From: Succinivibrionaceae bacterium
Lineage (GTDB): Bacteria > Pseudomonadota > Gammaproteobacteria > Enterobacterales > Succinivibrionaceae
Direction: 5' to 3'
Length of the DNA: 64,000 bases
Assembly: GCA_019420905.1 (NCBI GenBank)
Contig: JAHZGH010000011.1
Coordinates: 1 to 64,000, forward strand
This document shows, piece after piece, positions 35,454-45,082 of this stretch (position 1 is the first letter of the stretch; each line of letters begins with the position of its first letter). The position numbers and the translations under genes were made by a program. Under the pieces are notes generated by a model. The model was not told where the DNA came from. It ran no database searches and saw only the letters and a list, made by a program, of their open reading frames with translations.

Positions 35454-36317
35454 TTAAAGCAAAGGCTTATCTAAAATAGTCGGCTTTAATTTATAATCTG
35501 ACACCTCAATATCAAGCTCTTGCGGCTCTGTAAGCTTTACCTTATAGAGATCTTCAAAATTCTTAGAGGTGATAGCAGCTAGCTTTGCCGACGTTGTATG
35601 TTTAAAATCAGCTATGTATTCTGTGGTATAACGTACGAAGGCTGGCTCATTTTCTACGCCCCTTACAGGTATAGGTGCCAAATACGGACAATCGGTCTCT
35701 ACCATCATTCTATCTAACGGCACATATTTTAAAACCTCACGTACATTATCTGAAGCTTTAAAGGTAGCAATGCCTGTAAAAGATATATAAAAGCCCAAAT
35801 CAAGACAGACTCTAGCCATATCTACAGTATCGGTAAAACAATGCACTACGCCGCCGCAGTCTCTGGCGTTTTCAGATTTAAGTAAGGAAATAGTGTCCTT
35901 TGCTGCTTCTCGAGCATGAATGATTAAAGGCTTCTTTATTTCATGAGACAGCGCAATTTGTCGGGCAAAGGCCTCAAGCTGCTGAGGCTTATTATCAGGC
36001 GAATAATGATAATCAAGTCCGCACTCGCCTAATGCTATTGCTCTTGGATCTTTAAAGCAGGCAGACAGCTCATTCTCCTGCCAATTTGCAGCCTCAGCTA
36101 AATTCAAAGGATGAATGCCGGCAGACAAATATATATTGTCATAGCCTTGAGTGAGTTCCTGCTGCTTTTTAAACTCGTCTAAAGTACAGGCAATAGATAA
36201 AAAATGCGTGACTTTGCATCTGTAAGCTCGCTGTAAAAGCTCAGGCAGGGATGAAAAAGCTTCGCTTTTATAAGACAGCGAAGCTAAATGACAATGCGAA
36301 TCAACTAAATAAGGCAT
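35454..36317 (-). CDS. TatD-family metal-dependent hydrolase/DNase
   Basis: The 287-residue protein has the TatD amidohydrolase fold. DSHCHL at 6-11 gives the first metal histidines, LGECGLDYHY near 96 the metal-bridging Glu, IIHAREA near 135, VHCFTDT near 160, and VETDCPYLAP near 210 the last Asp. TatD enzymes are 3'-5' deoxyribonucleases implicated in DNA repair and removal of damaged ends. A short extra C-terminal tail beyond the barrel is present. It is the third gene of a minus-strand operon after the epimerase, with only 2 bases between them. Confidence 0.88.
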   Translation of the reverse strand: MPYLVDSHCHLASLSYKSEAFSSLPELLQRAYRCKVTHFLSIACTLDEFKKQQELTQGYDNIYLSAGIHPLNLAEAANWQENELSACFKDPRAIALGECGLDYHYSPDNKPQQLEAFARQIALSHEIKKPLIIHAREAAKDTISLLKSENARDCGGVVHCFTDTVDMARVCLDLGFYISFTGIATFKASDNVREVLKYVPLDRMMVETDCPYLAPIPVRGVENEPAFVRYTTEYIADFKHTTSAKLAAITSKNFEDLYKVKLTEPQELDIEVSDYKLKPTILDKPLL

Positions 36318-36319
36318 AA

Positions 36320-37357
36320 TTATAAATTTTTAAAGTAACTATCAGTACTATGTAAATAAGTCATAGCCCAATTATGAAATTGAGCTAAGCCTGCATCTAA
36401 AGAAATCTTAGGATAAAAATCAAAATAGCGTATAAACTTTTCATTGCAAGAGATAAGATCGCTGCATTCACCTAAAGGACTTTCACATGTGTAGGTCTTA
36501 AGCTTAGCATTATTGAGTTTTTCATACCTTGCAATAATATTTCTGACAGATACAGCCTCGCCGCTGCCGATATTAAAGATCTCATAATTATTATCACCCT
36601 TAAAGTTCATCAAGCACTTTAAAGCTTCAATGAAATCATCGATATAAAGAAAATCATGCTGATGCTTGCCATCGTCATAGAGATCTAAAGGATCCTGCGT
36701 AGTCATCAATCTCTGCAGCTTAAACAGCAAAGTATCAGGCCGCATAAACGGACCATAAACATTAAAAATACGCATAGTAATAGATTTAATGTTATACAGA
36801 CGGGCATAAACCTCGCACAGCTGCTCCCCCATTAATTTCGAAGCTGCATAGATAGAATTAGGCTTTAATAAATTCTTGTCGTCCTCTGTCAGCAGCAAGC
36901 CTGCACTTTCGCCGTAAACAGCAGCAGAAGAAGCATTTATCAATAAAGGACGCTTATTATCAAGGGCTCTAATTCCCTCTAAAATTGACTCTAAGCCTTT
37001 AACATTAGCTTTAAAAAAGACTGCTGGAGATAAAGTTGCGGCTTTTACTGAAGATAATGAAGCAAAATGCAGGATAAGATCAAAATCTCCATCCATAATC
37101 ATGGCTTCAACAGTTGGGGTATCGGCAAGATCGAAGCAGTGAAACTCAAAATCACCGCTTTTGGCATAGGTAGAGCTTGCAAGTTCAGAAACATCCACTC
37201 CTAAAGCACCTAATCTGTCAAATTTAAGGTAGGCTCCGTAGGTAAAGTCATTAAGATCGTCAATTCCTACAACCTTAAAGCCTAATTTAAGGCATAAGAG
37301 CGCCGCATGCATGCCTAAAAACCCGGATACGCCTGTAATTAAAACCTTTTTGCTCAT
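36320..37357 (-). CDS. NAD-dependent epimerase/dehydratase (extended SDR)
   Basis: The 345-residue protein is an extended short-chain dehydrogenase acting on nucleotide sugars. The dinucleotide fold starts with ITGVSGFLGMHAALL (about 6-20), the catalytic Tyr/Lys are in YAASKLMGE (near 171), and NVYGPFMRPD (about 200) and the FLYIDDFIEAL segment are typical. Similar proteins include UDP-glucuronate or UDP-glucose epimerases, but the product cannot be named. Its start overlaps the stop of the upstream glycosyltransferase in an ATGA arrangement at 37354-37357, so the two are translationally coupled. Confidence 0.87.
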   Translation of the reverse strand: MSKKVLITGVSGFLGMHAALLCLKLGFKVVGIDDLNDFTYGAYLKFDRLGALGVDVSELASSTYAKSGDFEFHCFDLADTPTVEAMIMDGDFDLILHFASLSSVKAATLSPAVFFKANVKGLESILEGIRALDNKRPLLINASSAAVYGESAGLLLTEDDKNLLKPNSIYAASKLMGEQLCEVYARLYNIKSITMRIFNVYGPFMRPDTLLFKLQRLMTTQDPLDLYDDGKHQHDFLYIDDFIEALKCLMNFKGDNNYEIFNIGSGEAVSVRNIIARYEKLNNAKLKTYTCESPLGECSDLISCNEKFIRYFDFYPKISLDAGLAQFHNWAMTYLHSTDSYFKNL

Positions 37358-38964
37358 CTTTTTTTCTCCTCTCTGATGTCTTCAGGACTGATGAGCAAAG
37401 TATCTCCATACATACGAGCATTTTTTAGGTTCTTAAGCTCATTAAGTTCCTGATGGTCACGCAAGGCCGAACGGCCAATAATTCTAAAATTATTGCGGCA
37501 ATAATCAAGATTAATATTGTCATAAGTACTCGAACGTAAATTCATATCCTTATTGTAAAGCTTTAAAGTCCAAGGATTATTTATACCTATATAGCAGATA
37601 TTAAAATTTTTAGACTTGGTGATCTTTTGATCTAGAGCTTCGCCAACTAAGCTGTAGCTCACAGAATTATTCAGCTCAGGCATAGCAAAGCCAGCAGTAA
37701 AGCACATTACTAAGACGCCAACTCCGAAAGTCATAATTCCTTCAGTTGCGCTTGAACGGGAAACCTTAAATATAGCCAAAGCGCTGAAAAGCATTAAAAA
37801 CAGCAAGGAGCTGATGATGTAAATGCTGTTTAAGCTGGGAATTTCTTTTTTTACATAAAAATAGGCGAAAAATAATAAACCAAACGGCAATAATCCTAAA
37901 ATAAAGGTCAATTTCAAAAATTTATCGCGAGAGCCGTATTTTTGATTGTAATAAACCAAAAAATAAGCTAAAGAAGGCAAAGAAGCGAAAACATATGTCA
38001 CATCTTTTGAGCTTGGAATAGAAATCAAAATTAATGTAGCTATAGGAATTGAAATTGCAAAAATTGCTGAAAGCTCAATCTGGCGCTTTTCTGAAAGGAT
38101 AATTTTTACTGCTGCATAAGCGGCGCTTATGCCTAAAGGAAAAGATAAAAGCCAAAAAGCAAAAAAATAAAAGGCAAAATTATGCGCAGATCCTGTCTCA
38201 CCTATTAAACGCAAATAAGGATCTGTGATAAACATCTTTATTGTATAGCCTGCACCAGCTTCTAAAAATGTCAGCACTATCCAAAAAAACATTAAAAAAG
38301 CGATAAGTAAAAAATAATTTAACGGCATGATTTTAAAGAAATACTTACGCTTTTTTAAAGTAAACAACACCATTGCTAAGGTAAATAAAGGGATCAGCAA
38401 GCCCAAAATGCCGTTTGTAAAAATTGACGCAAACAGCAAGAGCGGAATGCTGATATTGCCAGTATCTACAGTAAGCTCCTGCTCAATAATAAAAAGCTCT
38501 GTGCGCTGCTTTATCAGACAGATGGAAGCTACCACCAAAAGCGAGAACAATACAATCGGCTGAGCTAAGAGCGTTGCTGTCATCATAAAAGGCATAGATA
38601 CAATCATTACCGCCGCTTTATTGCGATAATTTGATCGAAGCATGCCGCCGAAATTGCAATCTAATAAAAGAATAATGCCTATAAGCGAAAAGACATTTAA
38701 AAACAGCATAATTGAACTTGTAGGCAGACCATCAAATAAAATTGCCACCATACAAATCCACATATATAAAGGAGGAGTTTGAGTAAAAGGCTTTCCGTCT
38801 TCAAAGAAAGAAAAAAAATGATTATTATCAATTGCGTCTTGGGCTGCAGCAATATAATTCAGCTCATTTATCGGGCTCAATTCACGCAAAAAAACCGCAG
38901 GTAAAGCCGCAGCAAATACTAAAAGACATAAAAAGAAAGTCTGTTTGCTGCATTTAAATTCCAT
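37354..38964 (-). CDS. ArnT/GT39-like integral membrane glycosyltransferase
   Basis: This 536-residue protein has about eleven to twelve hydrophobic segments and the ArnT/GT39 layout. A short N-terminal helix is followed by a periplasmic loop where ELSPINELNYIAAAQDA (near 30) supplies acidic residues. FTQTPPLYMW follows, typical of ArnT-like proteins that use polyisoprenyl-phosphate sugar donors. It probably adds a sugar to lipid A, a glycan or a protein on the outer face of the inner membrane. The start is ATG 38964 with TAGG upstream; a longer reading lacks a site. It precedes the epimerase (ATGA overlap) and TatD. Confidence 0.75.
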   Translation of the reverse strand: MEFKCSKQTFFLCLLVFAAALPAVFLRELSPINELNYIAAAQDAIDNNHFFSFFEDGKPFTQTPPLYMWICMVAILFDGLPTSSIMLFLNVFSLIGIILLLDCNFGGMLRSNYRNKAAVMIVSMPFMMTATLLAQPIVLFSLLVVASICLIKQRTELFIIEQELTVDTGNISIPLLLFASIFTNGILGLLIPLFTLAMVLFTLKKRKYFFKIMPLNYFLLIAFLMFFWIVLTFLEAGAGYTIKMFITDPYLRLIGETGSAHNFAFYFFAFWLLSFPLGISAAYAAVKIILSEKRQIELSAIFAISIPIATLILISIPSSKDVTYVFASLPSLAYFLVYYNQKYGSRDKFLKLTFILGLLPFGLLFFAYFYVKKEIPSLNSIYIISSLLFLMLFSALAIFKVSRSSATEGIMTFGVGVLVMCFTAGFAMPELNNSVSYSLVGEALDQKITKSKNFNICYIGINNPWTLKLYNKDMNLRSSTYDNINLDYCRNNFRIIGRSALRDHQELNELKNLKNARMYGDTLLISPEDIREEKKR

Positions 38965-39112
38965 AAAAAACCTAAAAATCAAATAAAATTTACGTAAATT
39001 ACACATTATATATTATAGCAAATACTCAGATATTAGGTTTTAAATAGATGTTTTGGACAAAATTTATTAGGAAAAATAAATAGTTAAAGAATAAAATTTA
39101 TAAAATTAAGTT

Positions 39113-39155
39113 AAAAAAAAGAGAACTTTTAAGGTCCCGCCGGACTTAAAGTTCC
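39113..39155 (-). terminator. Terminator after the TRAP operon
   Basis: A long imperfect stem on the minus strand pairs GGGAACTTTAAGTCC (39155-39141) with GGACCTTAAAAGTTCTC (39137-39121), with a T-run from the A-run at 39113-39120. It lies just after dctM. Confidence 0.88.
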
Positions 39156-39176
39156 CTTTTTTATCCATATATTAAA

Positions 39177-40442
39177 CTAAATTAAGCAGGTACTAAACCA
39201 AGGTATTAATACGATAAGGAAGAATACTAAGGTATAGCCTATAAAGAACGGGATCTCGCCTTTTGCTATGCTTCCCATCGACAGCTTAGTTACAGATGAT
39301 GCTGCAAAGAGGTTGACTGCTACCGGCGGCGTCATTGTTCCTATGACGTTTGAGATAGATACAATCATACCAAAATGCACTACATTTATTCCTAAGCTCT
39401 GTGCTACCGGCCATAACAGCGGTACCAGCAATACGCAGGTTGCTATGCCCTCGAGGAAGGTGCCGAAAATCAGCAGAATGATCGCTACAATCATGCAGTA
39501 TGCTGTTGCGCCTAAATGCATGCTGGTAATGAGATCAATAAGCATCTGTGAAATTCCTGCATAGGTAAACAGCCAGGCAAATGCTGTAGAGGTTGCAATG
39601 ATGAACAATACCATTGCCGAGCCCTTGCCTGAGTCAATGATGATTGACATTAAATCATTCATCTTGATTTCACGGTAAACAAAGCACCCTACTACAAAGG
39701 AATATACCACAGCTACCGCAGCTGACTCTGTCGGAGTCATTAAGCCTGAATAAATACCGCCTAAGATAATAACCGGCAATAAAACTGCCCAAACTGCTTT
39801 GTAAAAAGCGATGCTGAAATCTTTTAAGGAAAGTCTCTTATCCGATTTCGGCCAGTTTTCCTTATGAGAGAGGAAGAAGCACAAAACAGCCAAAACAATG
39901 GTGATCATGATGCCGGCAACTAAACCGCCCTTGAACAAGTCGCCAATAGAGCTTGAGGTAATAGTTCCGTAAACAACCATGATGATTGACGGCGGAATGA
40001 TAGGACCAAGACCGCCTGCTACAGCTAATAAGCCTGCAGATCTCTCTTCAGGATAACCGCGCTTAATCATCTCAGGATACAGCATGGCGCCAATAGCAAT
40101 TACGGTTGCCGGAGCTGAGCCTGATAATGCCGCAAAGAAAGCGCAGGAGATCAGCATTACATAGAATAAGCCGCCGCGTACTCCGCCGACAAGCTCATTG
40201 GCCAAATCTACAATACGTCTTGAAATGCCTCCGCGAGTCATCAGGTTTCCAGCTAAAACGAAGAATGGAATCGCCATGATGCTGCTTGAGTCTAAGGCTG
40301 TAAAAATACGCTGGCCTACTACTACAACCGGCATTCCTAAATAGAATAATGTTACTGCTGTAGATACGCCCAATGCCAATGCAATCGGCACGCCAATAAT
40401 CAGTAATACAGCAAATAAACCAAATAAAATAATGCCTGTCAT
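39177..40442 (-). CDS. dctM: TRAP transporter large permease (DctM family)
   Basis: This 421-residue membrane protein is the large subunit of a tripartite ATP-independent periplasmic transporter. About twelve membrane segments are seen, with GVPIALALGVS near 17, AIPFFVLAGNLMTRGGIS near 57-74 and GLGPIIPPSIIMVVYG around 144-159, all diagnostic. It uses the Na+ or H+ gradient to move an organic acid captured by the DctP-like protein. It follows dctQ directly (stop and start adjacent at 40442/40443). Confidence 0.92.
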   Translation of the reverse strand: MTGIILFGLFAVLLIIGVPIALALGVSTAVTLFYLGMPVVVVGQRIFTALDSSSIMAIPFFVLAGNLMTRGGISRRIVDLANELVGGVRGGLFYVMLISCAFFAALSGSAPATVIAIGAMLYPEMIKRGYPEERSAGLLAVAGGLGPIIPPSIIMVVYGTITSSSIGDLFKGGLVAGIMITIVLAVLCFFLSHKENWPKSDKRLSLKDFSIAFYKAVWAVLLPVIILGGIYSGLMTPTESAAVAVVYSFVVGCFVYREIKMNDLMSIIIDSGKGSAMVLFIIATSTAFAWLFTYAGISQMLIDLITSMHLGATAYCMIVAIILLIFGTFLEGIATCVLLVPLLWPVAQSLGINVVHFGMIVSISNVIGTMTPPVAVNLFAASSVTKLSMGSIAKGEIPFFIGYTLVFFLIVLIPWFSTCLI

Positions 40443-40937
40443 TTATTTTTTCTCCTTTTTTGCAGGTAACGGAGATTTAATTAAGATACCTAAGCAATAC
40501 AGCTGTACGATAGTGATGAGGCAGAAAGCAATCGGCAAGGATAAATACGGAAGCCACATCGGTAAATTCAAACCTGCAGAAACCTGTCCGGAGATGAACT
40601 GTTTTTTGATAATAGTTAAAGAGGTCCAAAAAATAGTAGCAGAGAAACCGATAATCACAAGCTTAACTATGATCTGCATTATTCTCTTATAGAGCGGACT
40701 TAATTTATCAATCACGGCAGTGATGTTAATTTGAGAACCATCACGAAGTCCTGCTTCTGTGGCCAGTAAGGTCATATAAACCATGCAGTAACGTGCAAGT
40801 TCATCAAACCAGGAAATTCCAGCTCCAATTAAGTTTCGATTTACAACCTGAGCAAAAGCTGCAATAGTCATAACAATAAAGCAGACTGCGATGATTGCAT
40901 TCTCTAACTTAACTAAGCGAGTTGCAACACTATTCAT
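40443..40937 (-). CDS. dctQ: TRAP transporter small permease (DctQ family)
   Basis: The 164-residue protein has four membrane helices and the DctQ signature: a first helix leading into VVNRNLIGAGISWFDELARYCMVY (near 30-53), then ATEAGLRDGSQINI (about 59-72). It supports the DctM channel. It is the middle gene of the dctP-dctQ-dctM operon and follows dctP after 81 bases that hold a small hairpin. Confidence 0.9.
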   Translation of the reverse strand: MNSVATRLVKLENAIIAVCFIVMTIAAFAQVVNRNLIGAGISWFDELARYCMVYMTLLATEAGLRDGSQINITAVIDKLSPLYKRIMQIIVKLVIIGFSATIFWTSLTIIKKQFISGQVSAGLNLPMWLPYLSLPIAFCLITIVQLYCLGILIKSPLPAKKEKK

Positions 40938-40970
40938 TTATTTTCTCACTCTAGCAGTATTTAATGAAAA

Positions 40971-40988
40971 GGGGTATAAAAATACCCC
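40971..40988 (-). terminator. Intra-operon hairpin between dctP and dctQ
   Basis: On the minus strand GGGGTA pairs with TACCCC around six bases and is followed by four T. The modest T-run suggests partial termination, which would favour the binding protein over the permeases. Confidence 0.65.
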
Positions 40989-41018
40989 CTCTTTTTCAAG
41001 CATCAGCTTTGATAAAAA

Positions 41019-42011
41019 TTATTTCTTAACAGATTTAACTGCTTCAGCTACAGCGTCAACCCACTCCTGCGGAACATCGGCACGAAGCTTCTCAACCTCA
41101 GGTAAAACCTTAGCCTTCATAGCTTCACGATCGATATCGTAGAAGTTAACGCCTAGCTTCTTAAGCTCTACGGTTGCCTCATCGTTGATCTCCTTGAGGT
41201 TCTGACGCTGCCAGGCAACAGCATTCTTCATAGCCTCTTCAACCTTAGGCTTTAACTCATCAGGGATCTTGTTCCATGCCATATCGGAAACACCAACTAA
41301 GATGTAGGTGAACTGATGGCGGGTATTAGTTACGTTCTTGATAACCTCATAGTAGCGGTTCTTAAGCATATTGCCGATAGCATTTTCGCAAGCATCGATG
41401 GTGCCCTGCTGCAATGCAGTATACTGCTCAGGAGCTGGCATCGGAGTAGCAATAGCGCCGGTAGCATTGAAGGCTGCAATCTGCATCTTGTTTTCCATGG
41501 TGCGGATCTTAACGCCCTTGAAGTCATCAACAGTCTTAATCGGGTTCTTAGAGAAGGTATCACGGAAACCTGACTCTAACCAGCCGATGATATGAATGCC
41601 CTGCTCGGCGGCCTTAGCCTTAACTAATTCACCGATCTTGCCGTCAGCTGCAGCATGAGCTTCTTCAACGGTATCGAACAGGAACGGCTGATCGAGAATT
41701 ACCATTTCCGGAATGAACTGAGACAACACAGTATTTACAACAGTGATAATATCGATGGTACCCATCTGAGCACCTTCATACATATCACGCTCACCACCTA
41801 AAGTACCGCCAGCGATAACCTGTACCTTAATCTTGCCGTCAGTCAAGCGTGCACACTCATCGGCAAACTTCTGACCGCCCATGGCATAGCTTGAATTAGC
41901 CGGATCAACGAAGCCCATCTTTAAATTGAGTTCTTCAGCAGCGGCAGAACCTACAGACACAGCTAAGGCAGCAGCTAAAGCAGTAGCTTTAAATAGTTTC
42001 TTAAAATTCAT
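41019..42011 (-). CDS. dctP: TRAP transporter solute-binding protein (DctP family)
   Basis: The 330-residue periplasmic protein captures an organic-acid substrate for the DctQM permease. It has a signal peptide with cleavage after about residue 25 (GSAAA). LKMGFVDPANSSYAMGG is near 30-46, and VKIRTMENKMQ (about 148) carries the conserved arginine that binds the substrate carboxylate. The start is ATG 42011, with GGAGATGG 3-10 bases upstream. Family relatives take C4-dicarboxylates, sialic acid, sugar acids and others, so the substrate is open. Confidence 0.9.
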   Translation of the reverse strand: MNFKKLFKATALAAALAVSVGSAAAEELNLKMGFVDPANSSYAMGGQKFADECARLTDGKIKVQVIAGGTLGGERDMYEGAQMGTIDIITVVNTVLSQFIPEMVILDQPFLFDTVEEAHAAADGKIGELVKAKAAEQGIHIIGWLESGFRDTFSKNPIKTVDDFKGVKIRTMENKMQIAAFNATGAIATPMPAPEQYTALQQGTIDACENAIGNMLKNRYYEVIKNVTNTRHQFTYILVGVSDMAWNKIPDELKPKVEEAMKNAVAWQRQNLKEINDEATVELKKLGVNFYDIDREAMKAKVLPEVEKLRADVPQEWVDAVAEAVKSVKK

Positions 42012-42821
42012 AACCATCTCCAAAATGTTTGTAATACAAGTCTTTCATTACAAGAGTATTTTATGCTCAAACGTCTTGAATAAAAGCTTACATTCTTAAG
42101 AATAAAGGAAAAGAGCAAATCTGCAACTTTACATTTTCATATTTGTATAGCTGATCAAGTTTTTGAATAATATTCATCAGATCTTTATAATAAATATTGA
42201 CATCGATCATATTGTATAACATTTTATTTTGAACAAAATTTTATTACTTATCTAAGTGTTTTATCGGTATAAATTAAAATTATTTTCGCAGCACTGCTTT
42301 TCAAATGAATAAAATCTCTAACATGCATATAAAAATATTTATGAACTTATCAGACCTCTATCCCATAAATAATTATAAAAAAAGAAAATAAATAGAAATA
42401 TTTTTTATATTTACAGTATTAACAATAAATAAGCACGCTTTGTGACACTTAACATAAAACGTTTGAGCAAAAAAATAATAAAAGATATTTTTTTATAAAA
42501 AAAGCTGGTAAATTTATATAGCCTAAACCTATCTTAAAATAAAAGCGTACACTTTCTTAAACATAAAATTATGAACTAATCCTTCAGGCTGTCTAAAAAT
42601 AATTTTTACAAAGAAACGTAAGCATTTTTATAAGACCGCTTATATTAAATGCATCAGCTCAGCTTATATAGAAAAAAACTATAAGGTAAAGAAAAAGAAG
42701 GCTTTTTGCGGAAAACTGTGCCGATGGCACGGCTATCATGCAATTTGCATACAGACACAGCTGCATAAGTTCCATTTGAATTGCTTAAACATCAAATGGA
42801 ACCTTTAAGAAAACAGCATAT
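42012..42821. other. Intergenic region upstream of the TRAP operon
   Basis: About 810 bases without a gene. The part nearest dctP must hold its promoter. Three tight dyads occur near the EamA gene end: GTGCC/GGCAC at 42718-42730, ATGCAA/TTGCAT around 42738-42750, and GTTCCATTTGA/TCAAATGGAAC at 42769-42802. The last is a perfect 11-base stem 20 bases past the EamA stop but has only a short T-run on either strand. The cluster could mark a terminator or a small RNA; nothing more can be said. Confidence 0.45.
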
Positions 42822-43790
42822 TTAGATATCTTTTTTCTCAAAGCCCTCCTGAGCTTTTACGGCCTGCAGCTTGTGATACTCATCAATCTGCTTTTTAGTC
42901 TTGCTTACTGTAACCATATATACACCGCAGAAAATGCAGATTACAGCTAATATCTTAGGTAAAGTTACGCTGTCAAGTCCCCAAAGAATAGCCAGGAAGC
43001 AAGCAACAGTAGGCTGAACATAGTTATACATGCCTGCAACAGTAGGTCTTAATTGACGCAGTCCGACAACTACCAATAGATAGCAAGCAAAAGTTCCTAA
43101 AAAAGTAACATAGGCAATTATCGATATGTCTGCTAAGCTCAGCTGTTCCCATGAAGTAGATAAAAGTGAAGGAGAGGTGCACGGGATCATGATCAAAAAT
43201 GAATAGGTAAACATCCACTTCATGACAGTTACTAAGGAATAGCGATTGATGAAGTTTTTATATAAGACCATATACAAGGCATAGCATATCTGCGCAAAAA
43301 TTGCCAAGCAGTCGCCCAAGATGCTCAAGCCGTCCTGCTGCATGCTTATGCCGTCGGCAGATCCAACAATTAAAACCAAAGCTCCAACGGCACCTAACAC
43401 AAGGCCTAAGATTTTTTTTGAAGTAATAGGCTCCTTTAAAATAAAGGCTGCTAAAACCATAGTCCACATCGGCATTGAAGTAGTCATGATAGAAGCATTT
43501 GCAGGAGAGGTTAAAGATACCGCAAAAATAAAGCAGCCCTGATTTAAAACAATGCCTAAAAGCGCTGCAAAAAATAATCTAAATAAATCACCATGCGGAA
43601 CATGCTCTCGAGGCTGGCAAAAAGACAGCAGCCAAAAGCAGATCATAGCAACAGTAATGCGTAAATCCGTTAATACCAACGGAGAGATGACTCCCCCTAA
43701 CATCAAGGTCTTAGCTAGCGGAGACATCCCGCCCCAGAAAGAATTGGCCATTAGCATAGCTAAATGGCCTTTAATTTCATTTTTTATCAT
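42822..43790 (-). CDS. EamA-domain (DMT superfamily) transporter
   Basis: This 322-residue inner-membrane protein has about ten membrane helices in two EamA repeats. The first starts with LAMLMANSFWGGMSPL (about 10-25) and the second with GDCLAIFAQICYALYMVLYK near residue 159. TTSMPMWTMVLA in between is typical. DMT carriers move metabolites, amino acids or, in ArnE/F-type members, lipid-linked sugars. It begins 12 bases after the polyisoprenyl-type GT2 gene, which hints at transport of the GT2 product, though that is inference. The tail is charged. Confidence 0.84.
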   Translation of the reverse strand: MIKNEIKGHLAMLMANSFWGGMSPLAKTLMLGGVISPLVLTDLRITVAMICFWLLSFCQPREHVPHGDLFRLFFAALLGIVLNQGCFIFAVSLTSPANASIMTTSMPMWTMVLAAFILKEPITSKKILGLVLGAVGALVLIVGSADGISMQQDGLSILGDCLAIFAQICYALYMVLYKNFINRYSLVTVMKWMFTYSFLIMIPCTSPSLLSTSWEQLSLADISIIAYVTFLGTFACYLLVVVGLRQLRPTVAGMYNYVQPTVACFLAILWGLDSVTLPKILAVICIFCGVYMVTVSKTKKQIDEYHKLQAVKAQEGFEKKDI

Positions 43791-43802
43791 ATTAAGTAAA
43801 TA

Positions 43803-44537
43803 CTAGTTATCTAAATTATTTTCACGTACTGCAGGATCCAAATAGCGCTTTTTCATCCATAAAAAAACCAAGAGATTACAAAAATTGCTCATGACTGCAG
43901 ACAGATGATTATGCTTAGATTTGCCAAAACGCCTTCTTTGATAGCGGACATTTACAGCACATACTCTATTCCCGGTTAGCTGTACTAAAGCCGGCAGCAG
44001 AAATTGTATACCTGAATACCAAGGAAGTGATTGTAATAATTTAGTTTTTCCTATTTTTAAAGGACAGCTGGCGTCTTCAATAAAGTCTCCTGTAAACATA
44101 TGCCGAATATTGGCAAAAAAGTACTTTATAAAGCGGACATACAGACTTTCATGAGAAAAATCACGTACACCACAGACAAGTCCAGAATCAAAGCGATACT
44201 TAAGCAGCTTTTCAAAATCATCTGGAAAAGTCTGCAAATCAGCTTCCATATAGCCTGTTAAGGGCGATTTGATGCGCATCAAAGAAGCTTTAATCGCTCC
44301 AGAGACTCCGTTGCGTCGTTCTAAAGACAAATAAAAGAAATCTTTTTTACGCATGCACAAATCACGAATTAAAACCAAAGACTGATCTGTTGAGGCATCA
44401 TTTACAAATAAAACACAAGTCTTAACCGAAGCTTTTTCTATATAATTCTGTAAAGCCTGCGCTAAGCTTGGAAAGCTCTCCTGTTCGTTATACACAGGAA
44501 TGATTATGGTCAATTCATAATTTGCAGTTGGGTTCAT
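43803..44537 (-). CDS. Family 2 glycosyltransferase (polyisoprenyl-phosphate hexose synthase-like)
   Basis: The 244-residue protein resembles DPM1/ArnC-type GT2 enzymes. It starts TIIIPVYNEQES (about 10-21), has FVNDASTD near 44 and MEADLQTFPDD around 97-107 containing the acidic metal-binding motif, then QRRRFGKSKHN (about 204-214), an arginine-rich segment typical of polyisoprenyl-phosphate glycosyltransferases. It lacks C-terminal membrane helices, so it is a soluble or peripheral form. It would make a polyprenyl-phosphate sugar donor; the ArnT-like enzyme 5 kb away could use one. It leads an operon with the EamA transporter. Confidence 0.84.
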   Translation of the reverse strand: MNPTANYELTIIIPVYNEQESFPSLAQALQNYIEKASVKTCVLFVNDASTDQSLVLIRDLCMRKKDFFYLSLERRNGVSGAIKASLMRIKSPLTGYMEADLQTFPDDFEKLLKYRFDSGLVCGVRDFSHESLYVRFIKYFFANIRHMFTGDFIEDASCPLKIGKTKLLQSLPWYSGIQFLLPALVQLTGNRVCAVNVRYQRRRFGKSKHNHLSAVMSNFCNLLVFLWMKKRYLDPAVRENNLDN

Positions 44538-44643
44538 ATTAGGTTAGCAGGTGCTATAATCAAAAAGAGGCTTATTCAATTTAGATAATTTTAGCTCAAA
44601 TCTATTTAAATGTAAGCTTAATCACAAAAATTAAGGATTTTTT

Positions 44644-45003
44644 ATGGCTACGGAAACTATTTTTACCAAAATCATTAACGGTACCATTCCTTCTAAGATT
44701 TTATATCATGATGATTTAGTAACAGCTTTTGCCGATATTGCGCCAAAAGCACCTCATCACATTTTAATTGTTACTAACAAGCCTATCCCCTCTGTTGCTA
44801 ATGTAGAAAGCGAGGATGAGCAGATGTTAGGTCATTTATTTATTGTAGCCCGCAAGATTGCAACTGACTTAGGCGTCAACGAGAGCGGCTATCGCTTAAT
44901 TGTTAATGTCGGCGCTGACGGCGGACAGGAAGTTCCGCATATCCATATGCACCTGCTAGCCGGAGGAAAATTAGGCGGACTAGGCTTCCCTAAACAGGAC
45001 TAA
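44644..45003 (+). CDS. hinT: HinT purine nucleoside phosphoramidase (HIT family)
   Basis: This 119-residue protein has the complete HIT fold: IFTKIINGTIPS at about 6-17 and the catalytic triad motif HIHMH at 99-103 near the C-terminus, followed by LLAGGKLGGLGFP. HinT hydrolyses adenosine-5'-phosphoramidates and lysyl-AMP. The ATG is preceded by AAGGA. As in E. coli, a lipoprotein of the LpoB kind follows. Confidence 0.93.
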   Translation: MATETIFTKIINGTIPSKILYHDDLVTAFADIAPKAPHHILIVTNKPIPSVANVESEDEQMLGHLFIVARKIATDLGVNESGYRLIVNVGADGGQEVPHIHMHLLAGGKLGGLGFPKQD

Positions 45004-45082
45004 TAAAAATCCCCTCAGGACGTATAGGCATAAGCTTTAATTATTACATCTATGGAGACCTTGTTAATTGCAAGGTTTATTT

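Noticed and set aside
41316..41595. Several open frames overlapping dctP on both strands
   Set aside because: They are shadows of the TRAP binding-protein gene, with no own start signals.
43024..43542. Open frames overlapping the EamA gene
   Set aside because: They overlap a clear membrane-transporter gene and show no independent features.
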